Below are positions 26,160-37,900 of a DNA stretch of 64,000 nucleotides, piece after piece. How positions within the stretch are numbered: position 1 is the stretch's first letter; each line of letters opens with the position of its first letter. Where the stretch lies: the NCBI GenBank assembly GCA_013397845.1, contig VZTG01005433.1:62001-126000 (forward strand). Direction: 5' to 3'. Both the position numbers and the translations under genes were made by a program. The notes under the pieces were generated by a model. That model saw only the letters and a list, made by a program, of their open reading frames with translations, was not told where the DNA came from and did not search any database. The DNA comes from Melanocharis versteri. Lineage: Eukaryota > Chordata > Aves > Passeriformes > Melanocharitidae.

Positions 26160-27170
26160 GAGTTATTTCACAAATTTATTAAGTTTTAATGTGAACCATG
26201 GTTTTCCTACATGGGCAGCAGCTAGTTTCTGCTTGGATTCAGTCTTCTGGGGAGGAAGGACAGTTGGGAGGTGTGAGGGGTTGGCCTTGGTTGGACACCA
26301 AGTGCTCCCCAAAACCACTCTATCACTCCCCTCCTCAACTGGACAGGGAAGAGAAAATATAGTGAAAGGCTTGTGGGTTGAGAGATCACTCACAAATTAC
26401 CATCACAGGCAAACCAGACTAAACTGAGGAAAGTTCATTTAATTTATTGAAAATTAGAGTAGGGTAGCGAGAAATAAAAACAAGTCTTCCCCCATCTCTC
26501 CCTTCTTCCTGGGTTCAACTTCACTCCTGATTTCTCTACCTCCTCCTGCCCTCAGTGGCGCAGGAGGATGGGGAATGAGGGCTGCAGTCAGGTTGTCACA
26601 CGTTGTCTCTGCTGCTGCTTTCTCCTCATGAGGACTCACACTTTTCCATTGTGGGCAGGGGAACCTCTGCTCTGGCGCCTGGATCACCTTCTCCCTCTCC
26701 ATCTGCACTGACGTTGGTGTCTGCAGGGCTGTTCCTCTCACACGTTCTCAGTCCTTCCTTATCTGCCTACAATTGCTGCTGAGGAGTAACTTTTTTCCCT
26801 TCTTAAATCTGTTATCCCTGAGCACTACCACTATCGGTGATGGTTTGCCTTGGCCAGCAGTGGGTCTGCCTTAGGTCTGGCTGGCATTGGCTCTGTTGGA
26901 CACCAGGAAAGCTTCTGGCAGCTTCTCACATAAAAATACTGGGGTGCTCCCCTGTAGCCCCCTGCTCCGCTTCCCAAAGCCTAGCCATGCAAACCCGGTG
27001 CAGGTGGGCAGCGTTAGCGAAGGGGAGCAGGCAGCAAGTGGTGGAGGTACAACATTCTGGGATGATGGTCCTTGTTGCATCGCCTGAACCAGCAGCTGTT
27101 GAGGCTGCTGGGCCTAAAAGCCCAGATACAGACAGAGCCCGCTGGTGGACAGGCTCCAAAGGCTAAGATG
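26160..27170 (-). mobile_element. ERV-derived avian interspersed repeat
   Basis: A run beginning near TTTATTAAGTTTTAATG and including CTTGGATTCAGTCTTCTGGG, GGCCTTGGTTGGACACCA and CTCACACGTTCTCAGTCCTT. I recognise it as a high-copy avian ERV-type repeat, here inverted and degraded. The family name cannot be fixed without a library search. The open frames of 60-109 codons in it are incidental. Confidence 0.6.
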
Positions 27171-27179
27171 CACTCTTAT

Positions 27180-27620
27180 CTCAGTGAGAAAGGCCTCCTC
27201 CTTTGATCTTGTGACCCTGTGGAGATTCGGTCTGTCTGACTGGCCAGTAGCCAGATGCTCCCTTGTATCCCTTAATAGGATGTAATCCAGCCCCCTCCAT
27301 ATTCCCACCAGTTGTTCCTGTATGCCCTGCCTCCCTCCTGTACCCCTTGATAAGTGTATCCCAAACGGAAATACTCTCCCTTCTCGTCTTGGACATCATC
27401 GGGGTGAAATGAACTTCGCTGCTACATACGGGGGGGCCGCCTCTTTCTCATTTACCTCTAGTGTCGCCTGAGCTGGCTGGCTCTGTGAGAGTGGCTGCGT
27501 GTTTCCATTGCACGGGTGAGAGAGCTGCCTGCGAGCTGCCAAGAAGCACCGCCGGGGGTTCCCTAGCTAAGGGTACCCCTTGGGACAAGCAGCAGTTTCT
27601 CCATCGACCACCCCACACGG
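27180..27620 (+). mobile_element. Putative LTR
   Basis: Contains CCCTTAATAGGATGTAATCC, a degraded poly(A)-signal region (CTTGATAAGTGTATCCC), then CTTCGCTGCTACATACGGGG and GGGTTCCCTAGCTAAGGGTA, a composition like the R-U5 of an avian ERV. The ends are not defined. Confidence 0.45.
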
Positions 27621-27723
27621 TGATAGTTCCTGCCTAGAGTAATGCTCAGAACTACTTCCCAGGGCAGTGGTCACAACATTGAGACTGTCAGAGCTCATGC
27701 AGTGTTTGGACAATGCTGTCCGA

Positions 27724-27900
27724 ATCACAGAATCACAGAGTGGGTCAGGTTGGAAGGGACTACCTGGTCCAACGTCCCCGCTCAAGCAGGGTCATCTCAG
27801 AGCGCATGGCACAGGATTATGTCCACATGGTTGTGGAATATCTCCAGTGAGGGAGACTCCACAACTTCTCTGGGCAAACATGGTGTGATTCCACAACCTC
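27724..27900 (-). mobile_element. CR1 LINE fragment
   Basis: AATCACAGAATCACAGAG then GTTGGAAGGGACTACC, followed by CTCAAGCAGGGTCATC and CTCCAGTGAGGGAGACTCC, a CR1 subfamily tail in inverted orientation. Confidence 0.9.
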
Positions 27901-27904
27901 TGTC

Positions 27905-27970
27905 TCAGGCACATGGTGATGGGATTCTTGGAGTTGTCCTGTGGAGGGCCAGGAGCTGGACTGCAATCAC
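27905..27970 (+). mobile_element. CR1 fragment, left half of an interrupted copy
   Basis: GGGATTCTTGGAGTTGTCCT then GGGCCAGGAGCTGGACT is sense-strand CR1 sequence that normally runs straight on to the tail. The tail is instead found about 640 bases away at 28,610-28,690. Confidence 0.55.
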
Positions 27971-27977
27971 AGTCAGA

Positions 27978-28608
27978 GATTCACAGATGGTTTGGGTTGG
28001 AAAGGACATTAAAGATCATCTCGTTTCAACCCCATACCATGGACAGGGACAGCTTTCACTAGACCAGGTTGCTCCAAGCCCCACCCAACCTGGCTATGAA
28101 CACTTCCAGGGATGAGGCAGCCACAGCTTCTCTGGGCAACCTGCCCAGGGCCTCATCACCCTCACAGGGAAGAATTTCTTCCTTATATCTAGTCTAAACC
28201 TACTGTCTTTCAATTTAGGTCATTTTTCCTTATTCTGTCACTACAAGCTCTGGTAAGTAGTCTTGCCTCTCTTTTCTGTATGTTTTCTTTAGGTGCTGGA
28301 AGGCTGCAATTCGGACGCCCCAAAGCTTTCTCTTTTCCAGGCTGAACAGCCCCAGCTCTCTCAGCCTTTCCTCATAGCAGGGATGTTCCATCCCTCCGAT
28401 CAACTTGGTGGCCTCCTCTGGCCTGGCTCCAACAGGTCCCTGTCCCTCCTGTGCTGGGAGCCCAGAGCTGGATGCAGCACTGCAGGTGGGGTCTCAGCAG
28501 AGTGGAGCAGAGGGGCAGAATCCCCTCCCTGCCCTGCTGCCCACGGGGCTTTGGGTGCAGCCCAGCACACAGGGGGTTTCTGGGCTCCCAGAGCACACAG
28601 CCAGGGCA
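27978..28608 (-). mobile_element. CR1 LINE copy, apparently nested
   Basis: Inverted CR1 from TTCACAGATGGTTTGGGTTG to the region CCCAGAGCACACAGCCAGGG. It includes the CAGGCTGAACAGCCCCAGCT block and closely resembles the CR1 at 17.1-17.7 kb. Confidence 0.93.
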
Positions 28609-28609
28609 T

Positions 28610-28690
28610 GTCTAGCCTCTCACTCACCAGGATGAGATCCTCCGATGATCGTTGTGGGTCCCTTCCAACGCAGAATACATTCTGTGGCTC
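28610..28690 (+). mobile_element. CR1 3' tail, right half of an interrupted copy
   Basis: GATGATCGTTGTGGGTCCCT followed by TCCAACGCAGAATACATTC is a sense CR1 3' end. It touches the MRPL39 CpG island. Confidence 0.65.
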
Positions 28691-28990
28691 TGAGTTTTGC
28701 TGGGGGCGCTGAAGTGAGCGGTGACAGCCGGGGCGCGGGAAGATCCTGCCGCCCGGCGGCAGCGCGCGGAGCAGCGGCGGAACCGCGCGGCCGTTGCCGG
28801 TGTTTCCGGCGGAGGCCGGGGAGGTGGCACCGTGGCGGTGGGAGCATGGCGGGGCTGTGGGCCGCCCGCGGGCTGCGGGCCGGGAGCCGTGAGTGCGGGA
28901 GGGAGCCGGAGGGAGCCGGGACTGCGGGAGGGAGCCGGGAGCCGTGAGTGCGGGGCCGGGCCGCGCTCGGGCTCGTACTGCGGCGGTGCC
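28690..28990 (+). promoter_or_regulatory. MRPL39: MRPL39 CpG-island promoter
   Basis: GC-rich, CpG-dense block around exon 1 in otherwise AT-rich DNA, with no obvious TATA box, typical of a housekeeping mitochondrial-protein gene. Its upstream edge abuts the 3' tail of a CR1 element, so the island upstream of the start codon is only about 150 bases long. Transcription start positions cannot be read from sequence. Confidence 0.75.
28846..28888 (+). CDS. MRPL39: MRPL39 exon 1 (start codon, presequence)
   Basis: Encodes residues 1-14 plus one base of codon 15 (MAGLWAARGLRAGS). It ends at a GTGAGT donor (phase 1) which joins exon 2 in frame. A second copy of the same donor context lies 55 bases downstream; using it would shift the frame, so the first donor is preferred. 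The mammalian presequence is poorly conserved, so this exon is supported by position, phase and composition rather than by similarity. Confidence 0.85.
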
Positions 28991-31900
28991 TTCAGGGGCT
29001 GAGGTGCCCTTAATAGGTCGCGGGGGAGTTGGCCTGCCTGAGGGAAGGGCCTTTGTAGCCAGGGAGCGATATTAACCTTTGCATAGAACCACAGAGTAGT
29101 TGGGGTTGGAAGGGACTTTTGGAGATTATCCAGTCCAAGCCCCCTGCCAGGGCAGGCTTCCCACGAGCATGTGACACAGAACGTGTCCAGGTGGGTTTGG
29201 AATGTCTCCAGGGAGAGAGACTCCACACGCTCCCAGGGCACCTTATTCCAATGCTCTGCTCCTCTCCATGGAAAGAAGTTCTTCCTCATGTTGAAGTGAA
29301 ACTTCTTGTGTTTTAGTTATGGTCGTTGCTTCTCGTCCTGTCTCTGGTCACCACTGAAAGGAGTCTGGCACCAACCTCTTGGCACCCGCCTTTGAGATAT
29401 TTATATGCATTAGTGACATCCCCTCTCAGGTCTTCACTTCTCCAAACTAAAAAGGCCTAGCTCTCCTGGTCTCTCCTCATAAGAGAAATGCTCGAGACCC
29501 CTCATCATCTTTTTGACCCATTTTTTTTGCCTTAGAGTCTCCTGTTGTGACTTTGTGCAGGCAGTTCAGGGGCTCAGTGTGGTCACTTGCTGGAGCTGCA
29601 GAAGTGCTACTTTGTACGTATTGAGACAGACAGGTGGGTGATCGCCAGTGTTGTAGAAACCAACACCTTATAAAGAGGCTTTGAAAACTCGGAATGGGTC
29701 ACAGAATGGTTGAGGTTGGAAGGGACCACAGGGGGTCATGTGGTCCCACCTCCCTGCTCAAGCAGGGTCATCCCAGAGCACATGGCACAGAATTTTATCC
29801 AGATGGTTCTGAAATATCTCCAGTGAGGGAGACTCCACACCCTCTCTGGGCAATCTGTTCCAGTGCTTGGTCACTGTACAGGAAAGAAGTTCTTCCTCAT
29901 GTTTAGGTGGAACTTCCTGTGCATCCATTTCTGCCCATTGCCTCTTGTCCTGTTGCTGGGCACCACTGAGCAGAGCCTGATCCATGCTCTGACCCCTCCC
30001 TGCAGACACTGACAGACATGGATGAGGTCCCCTCTTAGTCGTCTCTTCTTGAGGCTGAACAGCCCCAGCTCCCTCAGCCTTTCCTCATAAGAGGGATGCT
30101 GTGCTGGACCCACCCCAGGATTGCTTACTCCAGGATTATTGCTTACTCAGTATCTCTCCTGTCGCCAGGGTACATCTCCACACCAGCTTTCTCTCAGCTG
30201 ACACCTGATGAGGTGATTCGGATGCGTAACGAGCTCTTTACCAAAGAGAAAGAGAGACAGTTGTCTCTTCACCCCCGGATTGAGAAAATCGAAGTGAAAT
30301 ACACTGGGAAGTCACACCCTGGCAGTGTGTTTGTCATGAACAAGGCTCTGTCTACGCCATACAACTGTGCCATGCGTAAGTGGATAGACTTCTGAACTAG
30401 CCCCTCATGGTGAATGTTGTGCTGCCAATTGAAGTAGAAACAATTAGGTTTTGGAGGCTTTTTTCACAGCTAACCCTTCAGAGTCATTTACAAATATGAA
30501 ACTTGCAGTTTGTTGTTACAAATGCAGCAGTCTGAACTGCTGATCCTGAGAAATATGGTTAATAACTATCTAATACTTTGGGATTTTTTTTTACTTTCTT
30601 TAGATTTAAGCGAATGGCATTGCAAGAAATCTGTTCTGGCTCTTGTGGATGGTGAAATCTGGGACATGTACAGACCCCTGACCAAATCATGTGAAATTCA
30701 GTTCCTTACCTTCAAAGATGAAGATCCAGGGGAAGTAAACAAAGTAAGTTATTATCTTATTCCATTGTAGGTGACCCTGCTTCTCTGTACCTTGTCTCAT
30801 TGCAGGTGGCCGTGATTATGACCACTTGATTCTGCATGCACCTTTCAGTTCCATGCCTGTCTGCTTTCTTGAACTTTGTTGTCATTAAAGTTCAGACATT
30901 TTTAATGTCTTTTTAATGGTGCGTCATGGTTATCATTAGCTGGACCTAGTGTGTGGGCTAGGTGAAATGTTGGCATTCCTTTCAATTGTTGTATTATTCT
31001 ATGATTTCAGATTTAAATATCTCCAGGGTTACATCTGGCTTGCATTCTAACTGCAGTTTTGATTTTTTTTATTTGATTCTGTTTGCAGAATCATCTCTGA
31101 ATAGAAGCTTAAATACTAAAGAAAGTAATCATAGAATCATGGAAAAGCTTGGGTTGGAAGGGACATTAAAAGCTCATCCAGTTCCACCCCCTGCCATGGG
31201 CAGGGATGCCTTCCACTAGACCAGGTTGGTCATAGCCCTGTCCAGCCTGGCCTTGAACACTTCCAGGGGTGGAATGCTTGGGTTGGCAGCTAGGTTTGTG
31301 CATCATCCAGCTAAGTTTTAGGGTTGTTTTTTTTTCGAATAATTAGCTTCACAGCAATAAATCCATGTTGTGAAATTCTCTTTGCAGGCGTATTGGCGTT
31401 CCTGTGCCATGATCATGGCGTGTGTGCTAAAGCGAGCGTTCAAGGATGAATACTCAGTCAACCTAGTTAAAGCTCCAGAAGTGCCAGGTGATAAGTGTTG
31501 ATTGATTGTATTTTGCTGCTTCTCAAGTGGATGTTTAGTAACCAAACTTAAAAAAAAAATCAGAGGCTCCTTTTCCAATGATTGATGGTACTTAGCATTG
31601 ATATGTGTATTATATGCTGTTGTAGTTGCCTTTAATTTAAAATAACCACACTAAAAACAATTTTGTTAACAACATTCAGAAAATTGGTCGGTGTGGCCGC
31701 TGGGTTTCAGACCACTTAGGATTTCATAGCTGACATTAGTAACTAAACCTCTGTATTGTGGAGTGACTTGAGCAAGGTTTCTAGATGTGATGTGACATGT
31801 TTCTGTGGAATTTGCACTAATAACTGCATAACCTTGTCCAGCACTTGAGTTACTAAAAATGGCAATGTCTACATCAAATTGGAAGATTTTTGAGGTACAA

Positions 31901-34900
31901 ACAAGTTTAGTAACAACTTCTGCTCATCTATGATCTGATTTAGGATTTAGAAAAGTGAGAAAGTGCACAAGAGAAGAGGTTGTTTCAATAACAAAACCTG
32001 CATAATTATGCATTTAATATATGAGACGGTTGGTTGCTGGTCATGTGGAGTGCCGTAACTGCTTCATTTTTTAGCAATTTCAGCGTTTGTTGTGATTGAT
32101 AAGTACAGGTAAATATTTCAGTTCTACCAGAATTTGGAATAATCTTGGATATACTCAGCTATATCATTATACTGTATATATAGAAATAATGTGATCTTAC
32201 TGGGTTCATAGATTTGATTTCTAAGTAGCCATAACTGAACATGCACAGAAGAGTGTTCTAACAGCTATCAGAGAAATTTGTGTTGCCTTTACCAGAAATT
32301 TGTGCCATGCTTGTGTCATGGGAAAACATTTTACTTCAGCTCTAATATTGGCTGATTTCTCTATGCAATAAATTCCTCTTTATAATTTAATAGCTCACAT
32401 TTATTGTATGAGGCATACAACGGAAAAACTGTGAAGCATTTTTAAAGTGAGTGGTTTTGGGGTTTTTTTGCAGTGTTAGGTGCAGTTTTTTGAAGCAGTG
32501 TATTTTTTCCCCTCTTTATTGGGATTCTGTTATATTGACATTGCATTAAAACTCCTTTCAAATTACTTTCTCATTCAGTGAAATGGAATTAAAGCAACAC
32601 AAGTTCAATCTGCCATTTTACAGTATAATCAGAGCTGAAAACTTTTGTTTTATGATAAATTTCTAGACATAATTCTGTTTTTCTTCTCATTCATTTTGCT
32701 GTAAGAATATAATATGACTGTGAAATACATACTTTGTTACAAACATGAATATTTTTCTCTTTGGATTGGAATTGCAGTGATCTCTGGAGCTTTCTGTTAT
32801 GATGTAGTTTTGGACAATAAACTGAATGACTGGAAACCAACAAATGTAAGCACTTTTCAAACGTGAGCCCAGAAAGTTGTATAGCTTGTGTCCTTGTCCA
32901 GTTGTTCTTTTTTAATAGGGGCAAAGGGACAGAGCTTTTTTTCCCTTTTTGTTAGTGCACATCAGGAGTACTCTATGGGAGCTGATCTCTGCATTTACCA
33001 CACACTGGTGCTGTGGCAGGGTGCTCTCAGAGTTCCTTTCAGATGAAAATAAACCATGAGCTGTCTTCCACATGTTTACAGGCTTTAGGTCTGTGGAGCT
33101 AGAGAAAATTCTAGTCGGAAGTACAATTTCAGAAACAGTTGATAGGGCTGTTGGGACCTCACTGCATCTTTGTTAGTGTACAGATCTGTTCCTCCTCAGC
33201 TGCTCTTGCCTGGTAATGTAGATGCAGCCAGTCTTTGTGTGAGTAGAGCCTCTGAAAATGAAAGCGTGTATAAGGCACATATTTTCTGGTGGTTTACAGC
33301 AGAATCAGTTTGTTTTTGAATGAAACCTGTGAGCACATTCAGCTGCAGCTCTCCTTAATAGCTTGCTTATATTACATGCTCTGCAGTAAATCTAATAATC
33401 TGAATACTCTAAATATCAGAACACAGATGTTTTACCCATCTGGTGCCCATTCTTGTTCTTGTACCCGAAAGCCAGCAGAGGTGTGTATGCGTAGCAAAGC
33501 AATATTGGTACACTGCAGAATTTTTCTTCAATATGATCTTGTAGCTGAAGTAATTTAGCTAGAAATATTTTCTACATGACATTTTAAGTGGAATTTAACC
33601 TCATAACGATTTCTTATTTACAAGTAAATCTGAATTACACAGAACCTCAGATTCTGATCCAAGGGGACCAATTTTTATTTGTTTTTTCGCTTTTTTTCAC
33701 TTTGATCTATCACAGTAGAGCTTATTTGTAAGTGAAAACAGCACTCTGGGAAACAAGATACATGGATGAGTATTTAGCAGTAGCAAGACTGTGTATGTAG
33801 TACCATGTAAGGAAAACCTGGGCAGTTTAATTAATATATATTGTTTCCGATGGAAAAATGCCTGTTGATTTGACTGGGCATTGAATCTGTCCATTAAAAC
33901 AGTGATGATCTGTAGTGCTTTTACAATAATAGTAAGACAGTCCTACAGTAAATTTGCTGTATTTAGGGTTTATAGTAGATGATCTTTGTTGTTTTGACTA
34001 ATATTTAATGTTTGCTGTGCTTTATCTGTTCACTACAGCTTTTGTTACAGTTTTATGTCCTTTTTTTTAGGGCAACTTCTGTTCTCTTACAAGGGATGCC
34101 AAAAAGCTAATCCATCAAGACCTGCCCTTTGAAACACTGCATGTTGAAGCGAAAGTAGCACGTGAAATGTTTCAGCATAACATGTGAGTGTCTGAATTTG
34201 CCTTTCTTTCAAAGAGGCAATTAGAAATGAAGTCAAATCTCTGATTGGTTTTATAAATCTAAAATAAGATGTGACAGGTGAAGTAAGAAGGTACTTCTCC
34301 CACTGCTCTGAATGAGCCTGCCTCCATTCTCTTTCCACCAACTTACTTACACCAACTTAGTTCTTATTGTTCTCTCCAGAGGCCAACACCAGGTACCTTT
34401 ACCGGATGTAGTTTTGTGACGAACTGGAAGACTAAGTCTTCTTTTGTTCACTTGTGAGCTTCAAGATTCCACTACTATTAAATTGAAACTCTGGTGGTTA
34501 GTGTTGACATGATAGTTACTCTTAGCTTTTGCTGAAAGGCTTCCATATTTAAAGAAATGTACATTTTTCATGTCCTGGTATCTTCAAATGAAGATTTGAT
34601 GAAACACAGTTTTTGAGCTCTGCAAGGGGAAAATGGGTAAAATACTTTGGTCTGTGCCATAAAAAAAGGTTTAAAACCTGTCTTCTTCGCTGAAAAAAAT
34701 ACCTCAGCTATGTTTCTGGTCCACAGCTTTTTGGCAGCTGGAGAAAAATAGGGAGAAAATGATAAATAATTTATCATTTTGTGAACCAAAATTAAACTAC
34801 GACAAAGCTAAAGTTGCAGAATAGCAAGGTTTTTAGCTTAATGCTGAAAATTATTTTAATATGACATATGGATCATCATCTCCACTTTGTAGGCTGCATT

Positions 34901-37900
34901 GACAGCAGGTGGGAGATGACTTTTGATGGTACCTTTAGATATTGCCTATAGAAAGCACAGGGAACACTTTGCTGTGTTGCAGGCGACCAGCTGTTGAGGG
35001 CTGCACATTGCATAAAATCAGTTTAGATGGTCCAATGGTGTCTTCTAGTTTTACAGGTGTCCTGAAAAACTCTTATTTGTAGTAGTAGGTTCATTGTATC
35101 TTTCTGAATAAAACTCTGCTGTGGGAGCATGGCCCTCCTATAACATATGCACAGAATAGACTGGAATGGATTTTCAATAAGCAGGGGCCTACAACAAACA
35201 CCTAGTTCAGCTGCCTGACTGATGTGGGGCTGACAAGTTACAGAAAGTTATTAAAGGTGTTGCCCAGATGCCTCTTAAATCAGTGACAGGCTTGGGGCAT
35301 TGACCACCTCCAAGAAGCCTGTTCAGTGTTTGAGCACCGTCTGCTAAGGAAATGCTTCCTAGTGTCCAGTCTGAACCGCCTCCCAGCACAGCATTGAAAC
35401 ATTCCCAAACATCCTGTCTCAGGATCCCATGTTGACTGTGCCTGATGATTGCATTATTTTTGAAGTGTCTTTCAGTAGTGCTCAGTATAATCTCTGTAAT
35501 TTTTCCACGAACTGAGGTTAACTAACAGGTCTGTTAATGAAGCATGTCAGTATGTGTTGCCATTAGGAATTTAAACCAGTCTTGAAGCTCACATAAACAC
35601 AAGCATGATTTTTAGGAATTTTAAATTAAATAAGTTAATTTCTGAAGTGTTCTTATAAGAACTAGGCGTTAAAGGTGAGGATTTTTAAAGTATCTTTTTC
35701 TTCTTGTCCAGATACAAAATGGAGATGATAGAAAGAAAAGCTTCTCAGAATATGGAAGGAATTGTAACATTACATAGGTAAGCAAAACTGAACTCCCATT
35801 CTGTAATGATTCACTGAAACATTTGACTATATTGCAAGTACTTTCTGCAAGTGAGAAGAGCAAGTTACTTGTGATGGCTTTAAATTTAAAGATCACTTGC
35901 ATTCATTACTATCTGTGGTCTGTATTAAGTTGCTTGGGGTGGTTTGTTTGCTTGGTTTTTTTTAATACAACTGTTATTTTGGGATACTTTGTGATACTAC
36001 ATTTCTATTTCTTGTTATGTTAAGGGTGGTAAGTGCCAGAGAAGTCTTACTGCTTTCAGTGCTTTTACATGAAAAGTAAATAAATCTCTAGAGCTTGACA
36101 GGTTAAATAAATTACGAAGCAAATACTTGTTTGAAAACAAGAGATAGCATTGTATAATGGATTTTTCATTCAAAGTTGTCAAGATCTTCCTAACTTGCAA
36201 GCTACTGCTTTGTAGTGGTGGAGATGAGAATAGAACAGCATCCTGGGATACAGTGTAAGATACAGAGTTCTTAGTCTGGAGGCAGGAAGCTTGTATTGTA
36301 TCTCAGGCAATTAAAAAAATTTCTGTCTTAGGCTGTTGTAGGATATTCAGTTTTCTAGATGTCTAAAGAATTCCTCATTTGTTTTTGGGGTCCACATCTA
36401 TCTAAAGGAACAGATGTCTTTGCAGTGGTGGTTCTTGAAATTTTAGAGCAATGTTGTGTCATTCTTTCCTTCCTCGCACTCTGATTTGCTCAATAAGGAG
36501 GAAAATGGGCTTACCTACTGCTTTCTGGGAGAGGTTGGTTCTGAGTATTTATTTGCTGTACTATGCTGTCTCTCTTTTCTTAATTGACTTGCAGTTTTCC
36601 AAGAACTGAAAGGGAAATAACTGTGCAGGTTGTAAACACTGTACTGTGGAAAACAGGCGATCTTGGAGACAGATCTTTTTCTGGTGAATGACAGTTATCC
36701 CAGTTTTAGAGCCAACACGGCATCAAAGATTTTTTTAAACCTAAGATCCTTTCCTAGACTTGTGGCTTAAATTTCTTAAGTTCATTTATGGAAATTGTGT
36801 GACCTATACTTTTGGTTTAGGAAACTTAAAAACGCTGAGCTGGGAATTTGTTTAGATTTGGTTTGGGATTTGTGTGGATTTTCTTTCTGTTAATTGGAAT
36901 TTGCTAATCAAAAATAAAACCTAATCTCCTTGTATTTCACTCCAAATATATTTGACATATAGGCTGGGGTTTTTTTTCGTCCCCCCAGGTTTGGTGACTT
37001 TGTAGATGTTAGTGAAGGTCCTCATATTCCAAGGACAAGTTTCTGTTTCCAGTATGAGATAACGGCAGCCCATAATCTTCAGACTGACCAGTCTGAATTG
37101 ATAAGGAGATTCCAGGGTGTGTCCTTGCCAGTCCATTTGAAGGTAAGTAATCCATTTTGCACAGGTTTTCCTTCCTAAGTTAGAGCATTTTGTCTATGTT
37201 CCCATCTTTGTTAGGTGCTGTTTTGGTAGCTAAACAGAATTCAGAATTGAGAGCCCTAGAAAGGGAGAGCCTCTGATGATGACTGTGTTGGATATTTGGA
37301 GTTCATTTTCCTGAAACTGTTGAGGATGTACAGTCAGAACTAGAAAAGTTTGCATCAGAGGGCCCATGATGTTATTTTAAAGTATGGAAAGCGTTGTTTT
37401 GGTGTATAATTTCTGCGTGGATATTTCATTCTGCTTGCCTAAGTTGTGCATGCCAGTCTTCTGACATCAGGGCTACTGACAGTGCTTAAAACAGTAGAAC
37501 TTTGTATTCGTACTCATGATAAATATACCATTCAAAGAATTTCATGACACTGAAGTAAAATGTAGCAACAACAAAAAAAATATCCTAGCTCTAATGAGTC
37601 TTAAACAAAGGCTTTGCAGAACTGAAGGTGGAGGCAGGAGTCTTTATTCCCATTCCTGTTGACTTACATGATTTTGACCTTGTGGTCTAGCACATGTGCT
37701 ATTGTCTTAGTTGGGGAAGTTTTCAAGGGTTCCTCAGCTCATCTCTGTGTTCCCTTCCTAAGCATAATTCCCATTTTTGCCAATTAACCCCTCAAGGATT
37801 CCACACAGTGGATGAATCATAGAACCATAGAATGGTTTGGGTTAGAAGGGTCCTTAAAGTTCATCCAGTTCTAATTCCCTTTCCATGAGCAGGGGCACCT

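Noticed and set aside
28624..29289. 221-codon - strand open frame across the MRPL39 promoter
   Set aside because: It joins CR1 sequence, the antisense of the CpG island and more CR1. There is no domain, and the + strand exon 1 is supported by correct splicing.
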